From assembly GCA_051657245.1 (NCBI GenBank), contig JBOFKI010000118.1, forward strand, positions 1 through 38,386: a stretch of DNA of 38,386 bases, read 5' to 3'. Shown here one piece after another: positions 16,382 through 24,199 of the stretch (its first letter is position 1; every line of letters starts with the position of its first letter). Made by a program: the position numbers and the translations under genes. Source of the DNA: JBOFFI01 sp051657245 (GTDB lineage: Bacteria; Pseudomonadota; Alphaproteobacteria; Holosporales; JBOFFI01). The notes under the pieces were generated by a model that did not search any database, was not told where the DNA came from, and saw only the letters and a program-made list of their open reading frames with translations.

Positions 16382-17689
16382 TTAAGCAACTTTTTTTGAA
16401 CCATGCATTTCATGGTCTTCAAAGAAATGCTGCTGTTGCTCTTCCTTGAGGGAAGGTTTGTCCAATTTTTCAAAAAATAAAACTCCCCAAAAATAGACCA
16501 GCGTCACAGGAAGCATCACGACAACCAAGCCAAAATGCCCCATCACTTCTGTTAGGTAAACCATTCCAAAAGACATAACTACATACATGAGGGCCCGGGC
16601 TAAAGCATAAGAGAAACTGACGGAAAAAATTCTTTTTAAAACAGGGAAGTGTTTGTAAAAAATAGCATCCCCAGGTGTGCCTCCTGGTCCAAACACAAGT
16701 ACAACGGTTTGAATGGCCAACAGGTGCCAAGGAGTTGACATGTGGTCCAAGAAAAAGGGTAAACCAAGCAGAAAAGGCACAAAAATTAACCAAGCAACTT
16801 TTACAATTTTTAGCGGGTATATTTTATAGCTAAGCTGCGCAAAAACAATGTTTCCAATAACGGCTGTGATGGACGCGAAAAAATTGTGCTGAATCACTTG
16901 CTCTGCCGTATATCCAAAAGAGGATTGAAGCACATTTGAGGCGTATACATAGGCAAAGTAAATACAAGGAGGCCACGCGCAAAAAATAAGAAAGAGGGCA
17001 AGGCCTGTTTTTTTATTAATTTTTTCTGGGACTGCTGAAATTTTTTGAGCTTTTTTTGCTTCTATGAACTCTGGGGTTTCGCGAAGACGCGTTCTGGCAA
17101 CAGAACCAAAAAGCGCGATGCTCACACCAATCCAAAAAACAACTCGCCAATTTGCTGCGTAAGTCGTGACAAAAGTTGCGGCTGCAAGGGCCATCATGGA
17201 ACCAAATGTAGACGAAACAGCAATCCAAGCAACAAGGGGGTACCTAACAGGCGGCTTTGAAATTTCTGTTAAGTAAATCTCAGCTGTTATGATTTCGCCT
17301 AGAGATGAAATTCCTTGAATCATCCGGCAAAGCGTTACCCCTAAAGCAGCAGCAACACCAATTTCAGCATAAGTTGGCAAAATTGCCATGATAACGCAGG
17401 AAATTCCCATCATCAGGCTTGTTAAAATAACGGTATGTTTTCTGCCAAAACGATCTCCAATATAACCGAAAAGCAAGGCTCCAAAGGGCCTGAATAAGAA
17501 AGTTGAACAAAAAGCAAAAGCTGAAAGCAAAGACGCTGTGAATGGATCTGTTTTTGGGAAAAAGAGCTCATTCAACAAAACTGCCATATGGACATAAAGC
17601 ATCAGATCAAAATATTCTAAAACTGTTCCAATTTGCAAAAGACCCACAGCTTCTTTTTGCTGACGGGTCAGAGAAGAAAAAAAAGACAT
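16382..17689 (-). CDS. MFS transporter, metabolite:H+ symporter (ProP-like) family
   Basis: The protein has twelve predicted membrane helices and the MHS loop motif GYIGDRFGRKH between helices 2 and 3, with VLEYFDLMLYVHMAVLLNEL in helix 1 as in the ProP/ShiA group. Substrates in this group include proline/betaine, dicarboxylates and shikimate; the sequence does not say which. With the ATG at 17689 the protein has 435 residues and starts MSFFSSLTRQQKEAVGLLQI, like other family members. An upstream ATG at 17767 would add 26 unlikely residues. Multiple ProP-type paralogues are common in intracellular alphaproteobacteria. Confidence 0.85.
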   Translation of the reverse strand: MSFFSSLTRQQKEAVGLLQIGTVLEYFDLMLYVHMAVLLNELFFPKTDPFTASLLSAFAFCSTFLFRPFGALLFGYIGDRFGRKHTVILTSLMMGISCVIMAILPTYAEIGVAAALGVTLCRMIQGISSLGEIITAEIYLTEISKPPVRYPLVAWIAVSSTFGSMMALAAATFVTTYAANWRVVFWIGVSIALFGSVARTRLRETPEFIEAKKAQKISAVPEKINKKTGLALFLIFCAWPPCIYFAYVYASNVLQSSFGYTAEQVIQHNFFASITAVIGNIVFAQLSYKIYPLKIVKVAWLIFVPFLLGLPFFLDHMSTPWHLLAIQTVVLVFGPGGTPGDAIFYKHFPVLKRIFSVSFSYALARALMYVVMSFGMVYLTEVMGHFGLVVVMLPVTLVYFWGVLFFEKLDKPSLKEEQQQHFFEDHEMHGSKKVA

Positions 17690-17874
17690 TTGTGCCAAGC
17701 CCCTCAAAATTATTTTTTCTAATGTGAATTTTTTTCCATTAGATATTTGTTTTTTCCAATAGCACAAAAAATCTTTTTTTTACAAGCAGTTTTTTTTAAA
17801 TTTTTATAAATCGTAGAGCCTGGACTGGCATAAATTTAAAAATATGTTTGAATGCTAGATAGTGTCGACATCAC

Positions 17875-18576
17875 CTAACATAGGCCCTTTTCTCGAAAAG
17901 ATGTATAACCATACTTTCCAATCACGAGGTGGTCTAATATTCGAATTTCTAGTTGTTTAGCTGCTTCATTCAAAATCTTTGTGATACTAATGTCTGCTTG
18001 AGAAGGGGTTGGGTCTCCTGTGGGATGGTTGTGGACTATAATCAATCCGCCAGCTCCCAATTCAAGGGCTCGTTTCATCACTTCTCTTGGGTAAAGGGGG
18101 GTGTGGTCAATCGTTCCTTTTTGTTGAACTTCATCAGCGATTAAAAAATTCTTCCGATCTAGAAACAAAAGGCGAAATTGCTCAATTTCGAGATGGGCCA
18201 TGGTTGCATGACAATAATTTACAACTTTTTCACTGCTGTTGAGCAGCGGTTGCTGGCGAAGCTCTTCCCGCAGCAAACGTTTAACGCCCTCTTGAACTGT
18301 TTTTAGGGCTACGACAGAGGATTCTCCCATGCCTTTGACCTTCATCAATTTATCCGGGTTAGCGGAAACGACCGAGGCAAAGCTTCCTCCGCAAGTCTCC
18401 AGCAGCGCTTTAGCAAGGGGTTTCAAATCACCCCTGGGTTGGGCTAAAAATAAAAGGAGCTCCAGAATCTCATAATCTGGCATAGCGTGGGCTTCCCCTT
18501 TCAAAAAACGCTCCCGCAGCCGTTTGCGGTGCCCCAAATAATGTGGTTTTTGCTTAAATTTAAGCGAAGATTCCAT
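17875..18576 (-). CDS. radC: RadC family JAB/MPN-domain protein
   Basis: The 233-residue protein has an N-terminal helix-hairpin-helix part (HRKRLRERFLKG, LMKVKGMGESSVVALK) and a C-terminal JAMM metalloprotease-like domain with HNHPTGDPTPSQADI, the zinc-binding H-x-H...D motif. The end reads RILDHLVIGKYGYTSF, typical for RadC. A role in DNA repair was once proposed but is doubtful; the molecular function is unknown. Length is normal. It is a solo gene here. Confidence 0.92.
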   Translation of the reverse strand: MESSLKFKQKPHYLGHRKRLRERFLKGEAHAMPDYEILELLLFLAQPRGDLKPLAKALLETCGGSFASVVSANPDKLMKVKGMGESSVVALKTVQEGVKRLLREELRQQPLLNSSEKVVNYCHATMAHLEIEQFRLLFLDRKNFLIADEVQQKGTIDHTPLYPREVMKRALELGAGGLIIVHNHPTGDPTPSQADISITKILNEAAKQLEIRILDHLVIGKYGYTSFREKGLC

Positions 18577-18672
18577 CCCAGATCATCCTAATTGTAGGAA
18601 TAGTTGTATATTTTACAAAAAAACATACAAAAACAGCGCGAAAAAAGATAGAAAAATTTATGTTGTAAAAAT

Positions 18673-19350
18673 CTAGCCTGCCGAAGCCGCTTTGCGGGTA
18701 GATTGTTTAGGAGGGCTCATAGCTTTTTGGACATGCTCTGAAACATGTCGAGAGATGTCATTCAGATGATCTTTAAAAAAGTGGTCTGCTCCCTTGATGA
18801 GCTGAAAATCAACACTGATACCTTTTTGGGATGACAAGCGGTTAGACAAGCGTAAGGCCGCATCTTTAGGCACAATGGTGTCTAAATCCCCTTGAAGTAC
18901 CAGCCCAGAAGTGGGGCAGGGGGCTAAAAAGCTGAAATCATAAAGGTTTGCAGGGGGGCTGACAGAGATGAAACCATTAAATTCAGGGCGGCGCATCAAC
19001 AGTTGCATCCCAACCCAAGCTCCAAAAGAAAAGCCAGCAACCCAACAATGGAAAGGTTCTGGGTTGTGCGTTTGCAGCCAATCTAGGCAGGCTGCCGCAT
19101 CTCCCAATTCACCTTCTCCTTGGGAATAAGCCCCCTCCGAGCGCCCCACCCCTCTGAAATTAAACCGCAAAACATTAAAACCCAACTCAGAAAACGTCTT
19201 ATAAAGCGCAAACACAACCTTATTGTTCATGTTGCCGCCTCGCCGCGGGTGAGGATGTAAAATAAGTGCGACAGGCGCATTCTTATGATTCGTACAATGA
19301 TAACGAGCTTCAATGCGTCCTTCAGGGCCATTAATCATAACTTCTGGCAT
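18673..19350 (-). CDS. Small alpha/beta hydrolase
   Basis: This 225-residue cytoplasmic serine hydrolase belongs to the group often named YcjY/dienelactone-hydrolase-like. It shows the oxyanion region LILHPHPRRGGNMNNKV, then NFRGVGRSEG, the nucleophile elbow GFSFGAWVG (Ser), LQGDLDTIVP (acid Asp) and GADHFF (His), so the triad is complete. The substrate is unknown. Homologues are widespread in alphaproteobacteria. The last 15 residues are a basic, Ala/Ser-rich tail. It is transcribed away from the kdsD operon. Confidence 0.85.
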   Translation of the reverse strand: MPEVMINGPEGRIEARYHCTNHKNAPVALILHPHPRRGGNMNNKVVFALYKTFSELGFNVLRFNFRGVGRSEGAYSQGEGELGDAAACLDWLQTHNPEPFHCWVAGFSFGAWVGMQLLMRRPEFNGFISVSPPANLYDFSFLAPCPTSGLVLQGDLDTIVPKDAALRLSNRLSSQKGISVDFQLIKGADHFFKDHLNDISRHVSEHVQKAMSPPKQSTRKAASAG

Positions 19351-19922
19351 AATGACAGATATCCTTTTACATCACCCCAAGAAACCAACCTTGGAATCTA
19401 AGACAACTGGTTTGGGTGACATTCTAACTACTAAAATTTTAAACAACGAAATACTCCCACATTGTATCAAAATTTTTTCAGATTTTCAAAGGAAAAATTA
19501 ATGATATGCTGACACATTTGGGCGATTTTTACACGCCATCCAAGATCCTTGCGTAAAGGCATGATTGAGATAGAAAGTTTATCAAAAATTTCTTTCGCTC
19601 TCTTTTTAGGGAATCGAGGGATAGGAGCGCAAGACCGACACACCTGTCGGATCATCAAAGGGAGTTGCGAAAACGTCTATCCAAATCGCCGTCACTGCTT
19701 ATTCTTCATGGTTTAAAAAAAAGAAATATAGGACCTGATTTTACATGGAAGAACTCTCTCACGTTAAAGTAATTTTTCATAATTTTTTTTTATGAGGTGG
19801 TCTTGGCTCTGTCTAGATTTTTGGAAAAAAGCTGTGTAGAATCTCTTGCGGTACTTCCTTTTTTGTTGCTGCAAAAGACTTTGGAAGGGGTAGATCAAAT
19901 TGAATGTGGTGATTATTAGCGA
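19351..19922. other. Gene-poor divergent intergenic region upstream of the LPS operon
   Basis: This 572-base region separates the hydrolase gene (minus) from kdsD (plus) and must hold both promoters, but no consensus pair stands out. A hairpin CCGACA-CACC-TGTCGG lies at 19635-19650 without a U-tract. A 40-codon frame from a GTG at 19797 to 19919 ends just before kdsD. It has no ribosome binding site and no recognisable product, so I do not call it a gene. Confidence 0.5.
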
Positions 19923-20900
19923 ATGCCTATGATGAGTTTACCAACCCGACGCCAGGCTTCTACTACGGGAGCTGCTGTTTTAGATATAGCGCGTGGCGTT
20001 TTAGAAACAGAAAGCAAGAGCCTTCAGACGTTGGCGAGCAGCTTGGATATGCCTTTTAAGGAGGCTGTTGAGCGGCTGTTATTGACAAAAGGTAAAATCG
20101 TCTTAACTGGCGTCGGGAAGAGTGGCCATATCGCACAAAAAATTGCCTCCACGCTTTCCTCCACAGGAACCCCCGCTTGCTTCCTCCATCCAACGGAGGC
20201 TAACCACGGAGATTTGGGCTTTTTATCCTCGACGGATGCACTGATTGTCCTATCAAATTCAGGAGAAACCCAAGAGCTTTACCATTTGTTGATTTATGCA
20301 AATCAGCTGGATCTTTTTTCTGTCCTGATTACATCCCGCCCAGAGAGCAAGCTTGCCAAGCTTTGCAAGGGGGTGTTGGTGCTTCCATCTCTTCCAGAAG
20401 CATGCCCCATGGGGCTTGCACCCACCACGTCAACAACCATGATGTTGGGTTTGGGGGATGCCCTTGCGGCAGCCCTTCTTCATTTACACTCTTTTGAACC
20501 TGGAGATTATCGGGAGCGCCACCCGGGAGGCGCCTTGGGGCGTAAACTTTGTGCGGTTGTAGAAGTGATGCGGCCCGTGGATGAAATTCCTTTTTTATCG
20601 GTTAAGGCTCCTTTCCAAGAAGCCCTTTTTGCCATGGCCCAAAACAGATTAGATTGTGTGCTGGTGGGAGATTCGCTTGAGCATGCCTCTGTCTTATGCT
20701 TGGAAGATGTTTCGTTTTCAACTCCTCCTCAAATGCTTTTAAAAGAGCTTCCCCTAAAGCCGCTTGTGCCTGTTTTTCATCTGACGCTTATCAAGGATGC
20801 CCAAGCCTTAATGCGTCAGGAAGCGGTTGGTCTGTTGAAAGTTGTAGATGCTGAACAGACATTACTTGGTTTTGTTCATGCACAAAATTGCGCATTATAA
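19923..20900 (+). CDS. kdsD: Arabinose-5-phosphate isomerase
   Basis: This enzyme converts ribulose 5-phosphate to arabinose 5-phosphate, the first step to the LPS sugar Kdo. The 325-residue protein has the SIS domain with LTGVGKSGHIAQKIASTLSS (K66), FLHPTEANHGDLGF, SNSGETQEL and the typical TTSTTMMLGLGDALAAALL followed by HPGGALGRKL. The C-terminal part corresponds to two CBS domains but is poorly conserved. It leads an operon with lptC, lptA and lptB. The start is one of two close ATGs (19923 or 19932), and neither has a strong ribosome binding site. Confidence 0.93.
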   Translation: MPMMSLPTRRQASTTGAAVLDIARGVLETESKSLQTLASSLDMPFKEAVERLLLTKGKIVLTGVGKSGHIAQKIASTLSSTGTPACFLHPTEANHGDLGFLSSTDALIVLSNSGETQELYHLLIYANQLDLFSVLITSRPESKLAKLCKGVLVLPSLPEACPMGLAPTTSTTMMLGLGDALAAALLHLHSFEPGDYRERHPGGALGRKLCAVVEVMRPVDEIPFLSVKAPFQEALFAMAQNRLDCVLVGDSLEHASVLCLEDVSFSTPPQMLLKELPLKPLVPVFHLTLIKDAQALMRQEAVGLLKVVDAEQTLLGFVHAQNCAL

Positions 20901-20923
20901 AGAAAGGGCTGAAGGTCATTAGC

Positions 20924-21532
20924 ATGGATTTAAACCATACTAAAATTTACGCTGTTCTTGTCTTGTTTGCGAAGCGCTTCTTCGTTTGTTCGTTTTTGTT
21001 TTTTATCGTGTTTTTGATGGGATGGCCTTTTGCCCAATCCTTCTTTTCAAAAGCTGGGTCTGGAGAAGTGCCCACGAAATTCTCAGTCTTAAAAAACACC
21101 ATGGAAGCCCCCCGCTTTATCTCTGAAACCGATCAAGGAGATGGCTATGAAGTGTGGGCAAGCCAAGCTCAAGACGTCTTATCTGAGCGAATTTGTCTGA
21201 TTAATCCGGAGGGTAAAGTGACAAGGACAGGAGGACATTGGATTACGCTGAAAGCTGAACAGGGGGAATTTCGAAAAAAAGAAGGCTTACTAACCCTTGA
21301 TCGCCAGGTAGCCCTCCAGGATGTTTTAGGTTATCAGCTTCAAACAAAGATGGCCACGGTGGATCTTAAAGCTAAACACGTGGAGGGGGATTATCCTGTG
21401 CAAGCATCAGGCCCAACGGGTGCTGCATCGGCGGATGGTTTTTCTCTTCAAGAAGAAGGGCAGGGGCATATTTTGGTGTTGAAGGGGAATGCGCGCCTGG
21501 TTATCAATCCCCATCCTTCAGTCGTTAAATAG
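20924..21532 (+). CDS. lptC: LPS export protein LptC
   Basis: LptC is the single-pass inner-membrane protein that takes LPS from LptBFG and passes it to LptA. The 202-residue product has one N-terminal membrane segment (FFVCSFLFFIVFLMGWPFAQ) and a periplasmic beta-jellyroll-like region with repeated short strands, including KNTMEAPRFISETDQGDGYE and ending in LVLKGNARLVINPHP. The ATG at 20924 has GAAGG eight bases upstream and follows kdsD by 23 bases. An earlier in-frame start at 20888 overlaps kdsD and lacks support. Sequence conservation in this family is low, so context contributes to the call. Confidence 0.82.
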   Translation: MDLNHTKIYAVLVLFAKRFFVCSFLFFIVFLMGWPFAQSFFSKAGSGEVPTKFSVLKNTMEAPRFISETDQGDGYEVWASQAQDVLSERICLINPEGKVTRTGGHWITLKAEQGEFRKKEGLLTLDRQVALQDVLGYQLQTKMATVDLKAKHVEGDYPVQASGPTGAASADGFSLQEEGQGHILVLKGNARLVINPHPSVVK

Positions 21533-21536
21533 AGCT

Positions 21537-22490
21537 ATGGGGACTGATTGCTCATCCCTTGAAACGAGATTCAAGATAAGCTTGTTTGGGCGCTTTAAAT
21601 GGATTCAGCTTTTTTTCTGGATGAGTCTGGGAATGGTTTTTGAGCCCTATTCAGTTTTTGCGGCTTTAACAAGCCCACAGCCCCTTCGAGCAGCACCTTC
21701 CATTCAGGAAGCCTTCCCTGTTTTAATTGATGCAGAAAAGGAAATTCGGTGCGATGATCTGAAAAATGTATGTACGGCGTCCCAAAATGTTCGAGTTCAA
21801 AGGGGAGACATGATGCTTTTCTCAGATACCCTCTCGGCCCATTTCTCAAAGCCTTTGTCTGATCCAGATCGAGAATTAACTCACTTGGTTGCAAGAGGAG
21901 ACGTGCGCTTTAAGACCTCTCAGGGAAAGGGTATGGCGGAGGAAGCTTTCTATGATGTTCTTAAAGAAACCCTATGCTTGAGAGGAAAAGAAGTTGTTCT
22001 GTCAACGGCTTCTAAAAATTTAAAAGCCCAGGAAATTCAATATCAGCAACAACAGCGGCAGGTGCTTGCGACAGGCAATGCGTTCTTTACGCAAAAAGGC
22101 AGGGTTATCAAGGCAAAAACGTTAACGGCTTTTTTTAAGAAAAAACAAGCTAAAGCGTTCCTTGGCCCATCTTTTGCTCCAAGGGAAGCATGGGAGCTGG
22201 ACAAGGTGGTTGCCCAAGACCATGTGGTGATTTCAACGGAGGATTACCTTGCAGAAGGAGATTGGGGCCAGTATGATGCCGCGACGCAAAAAGCGGTTCT
22301 CAAAGGCCATGTAACCCTTTTACAAGGAGATAACCTGGTGAAAGGCTCTCATATTAACATAGATTTTAAAAAAAGGACGGCGGTGATGGGTGCAGATTCT
22401 AAAACAGGTTCGCCTGCTTCAGGGGGAAGGATTCGCGCCATGTTGAAGCCCAAAGCTAGGTCGACCCAACCATCGAAAGGGACTCCCTGA
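21537..22490 (+). CDS. lptA: LPS transport periplasmic protein LptA, long form
   Basis: LptA bridges the periplasm between LptC and LptD. The product has a signal-like N-terminus (RFKWIQLFFWMSLGMVF, cleavage likely after FAA) and OstA-type repeats: EIRCDDLKNVCTASQNVRVQ, VARGDVRFKTSQGKGMAEEA, LATGNAFFTQKGRVIKAKTL and a final VLKGHVTLLQGDNLVKGSHI. At 317 residues it is longer than the roughly 185 of E. coli, suggesting an extra jellyroll stretch. A basic tail follows. The start at 21537 comes just after the lptC stop; an upstream ATG at 21489 would overlap lptC. Confidence 0.82.
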   Translation: MGTDCSSLETRFKISLFGRFKWIQLFFWMSLGMVFEPYSVFAALTSPQPLRAAPSIQEAFPVLIDAEKEIRCDDLKNVCTASQNVRVQRGDMMLFSDTLSAHFSKPLSDPDRELTHLVARGDVRFKTSQGKGMAEEAFYDVLKETLCLRGKEVVLSTASKNLKAQEIQYQQQQRQVLATGNAFFTQKGRVIKAKTLTAFFKKKQAKAFLGPSFAPREAWELDKVVAQDHVVISTEDYLAEGDWGQYDAATQKAVLKGHVTLLQGDNLVKGSHINIDFKKRTAVMGADSKTGSPASGGRIRAMLKPKARSTQPSKGTP

Positions 22491-23290
22491 TGCCTCCCTC
22501 TTTGTTTCAAACGTTTCTCAATTGGGGAACAGCGCAACAGCCAAAGCCGTTACTTCAAGATCAAAATCAAGCTTATCTAGAAGCCAAGAATCTCTTGAAA
22601 ATCTTTCGGGGGAAGCGGGTGGTTGACAACGTGAGCCTTACGTTGAGAAAAGGCGAAATCATAGGTTTGCTGGGCCCTAACGGGGCTGGGAAGACGACCA
22701 GTTTTTCTATGATGACAGGTTTGTTGTCGCCAGATGAAGGGTGTATCCTCTTGAATGGCCAAGACATTACGCGTTTGCCTATGTATCGCCGGGCGCGCCT
22801 GGGTATTCGATATCTGCCCCAAGAGTCTTCCATTTTTAGAGGCCTCACCGTTGAGGAAAATATCAAAGCAGTTTTGGAGGTTTTGGAAAAAGATCCAGCC
22901 GCTCGGGAAAAGCAATTAGAAAATCTTTTGGAAGAATTTTCTTTAACCAAGATCCGCACATCTTCTGCCCTAACCCTTTCAGGAGGGGAACGGCGCCGGG
23001 TTGAAATTGCGAGGGCTTTGGCGGGAAATCCGAAATTTATCCTACTGGATGAGCCCCTTGCGGGCATTGACCCGAAGGCCATCGGAGACCTCAGGGATTT
23101 GATTTTGCACCTCAAAGATCGTTTTATTGGCATTTTGATTACAGATCACAATGTTAGGGATATGTTGCAGATCGTGGATAGGGCCTATATCATCAACGAA
23201 GGACACGTGATCAAAGAAGGAACCCCCCAAGAGATTGTCTCGGACCAGAACGTTCGGCAAGTTTACCTGGGGGAGAATTTTGCATTTTAG
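22490..23290 (+). CDS. lptB: LPS export ABC transporter ATP-binding protein LptB
   Basis: LptB powers LPS extraction by LptFG at the inner membrane. The 266-residue protein has a Walker A GPNGAGKT (62-69), the Q-loop context LPQESSIFRGLTVEENI characteristic of LptB, the signature LSGGERRRVEIARAL, Walker B FILLDEPLAGIDP and the switch-His phrase ILITDHNVRDML. About 28 extra residues precede the ABC domain compared with E. coli. The start overlaps the lptA stop (TGATG), so the two are translationally coupled. lptF and lptG are not in the window. Confidence 0.95.
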   Translation: MPPSLFQTFLNWGTAQQPKPLLQDQNQAYLEAKNLLKIFRGKRVVDNVSLTLRKGEIIGLLGPNGAGKTTSFSMMTGLLSPDEGCILLNGQDITRLPMYRRARLGIRYLPQESSIFRGLTVEENIKAVLEVLEKDPAAREKQLENLLEEFSLTKIRTSSALTLSGGERRRVEIARALAGNPKFILLDEPLAGIDPKAIGDLRDLILHLKDRFIGILITDHNVRDMLQIVDRAYIINEGHVIKEGTPQEIVSDQNVRQVYLGENFAF

Positions 23291-23298
23291 GAGGCTTC

Positions 23299-24072
23299 GT
23301 GGAACATCCATCCCAACGTCAACATTATGGCGACGATTTTTCTTCGACAGACCCAGAAGAGCTGGAGCATTTTAAGCCTTTTGCAGAAACTTGGTGGGAT
23401 GAACGCGGCCCTTACCGCATCCTTCATCAGCTGAATCCCCTCCGGTTGCGCTTTGCGAAGGACTATATGCAGCACCATGGATTACCTCTTGCCTCAGCCA
23501 CAGCTTTTAAACCCCTACAAGGCTTGCGTCTTTTAGATGTGGGTTGCGGAGGCGGCTTAACGGCAGAGCCTTTGGCACGGATGGGTGCCCAGGTTACAGG
23601 CCTTGATGCCGTACCTGAAGCCATCACCGTGGCGAAGCAACATGCCCTTGAGCAGGGGCTTGATATTACCTACCATGGATGCCCTTTAGAAAAGCTGCCC
23701 GTGCCAGAACCTTTGTTTGACGTGATTACAGCTTTTGAGATTGTGGAACATGTCCAGCATCCGGGGTTTTTTTTGGCGCTTTGTGGAGCCTATTTGCGAC
23801 CAGGAGGTGTGTTGCTCCTCTCTACCCTTAACCGAACTTTTTTGTCCTATATTTTAGGGATTGTTGCCGCAGAGAAAATTTTAGGCTGGGTCCCTCCAGG
23901 CACCCATCGGTGGGAAAAATTTATCACGCCTTATGAGCTTTCCTGGATTTTAGAGAGGCAAGGGTTTCATGAATTTACGTTCTCAGGCATCTCTTTCCAA
24001 CCCCTAACCCAAACCTGGAAATTGTCAGAGCATCTAGAGATGAATTATCTGTCGGGGGCTGTTAAAAAGTAA
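23299..24072 (+). CDS. ubiG: Ubiquinone biosynthesis O-methyltransferase
   Basis: UbiG performs both O-methylations in ubiquinone synthesis using SAM. The 257-residue protein shows FAETWWDERGPYRILHQLNP, typical of UbiG, then the SAM-binding motif LLDVGCGGGLTAEPLARMGA, AFEIVEHVQHP, LSTLNRTFLSYILGIVAAEK and WVPPGTHRWEKFITPYEL. The start is GTG with GGAGG seven bases before it. It lies eight bases after lptB, apparently the last gene of the LPS operon, and is followed by a strong terminator. In many alphaproteobacteria ubiG neighbours lysC instead. Confidence 0.94.
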   Translation: MEHPSQRQHYGDDFSSTDPEELEHFKPFAETWWDERGPYRILHQLNPLRLRFAKDYMQHHGLPLASATAFKPLQGLRLLDVGCGGGLTAEPLARMGAQVTGLDAVPEAITVAKQHALEQGLDITYHGCPLEKLPVPEPLFDVITAFEIVEHVQHPGFFLALCGAYLRPGGVLLLSTLNRTFLSYILGIVAAEKILGWVPPGTHRWEKFITPYELSWILERQGFHEFTFSGISFQPLTQTWKLSEHLEMNYLSGAVKK

Positions 24073-24076
24073 GAGA

Positions 24077-24116
24077 AGCTTCATAAACAGATAGATCGTC
24101 TATGAAGCTCTTTTTT
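24077..24116 (+). terminator. Intrinsic terminator of the kdsD-lpt-ubiG operon
   Basis: A nine-base perfect stem AGCTTCATA/TATGAAGCT with a 15-base loop is followed by C and six T. It begins five bases after the ubiG stop codon. Confidence 0.85.
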
Positions 24117-24199
24117 GCAGAGGGGCACATTTTTACACTGTCCCTTGGGGGCTTGTCCAAAAGGCCTCCTCCCCCGTGGTAGGGAAGGGGGCGCGTGAT

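Noticed and set aside
19797..19919. 40-codon GTG-started frame just before kdsD
   Set aside because: No ribosome binding site and no recognisable product; probably leader DNA.
22573..23133. 186-codon open frame antisense to lptB
   Set aside because: Arg/Ser/Pro-rich shadow of a highly conserved ABC ATPase; no independent support.
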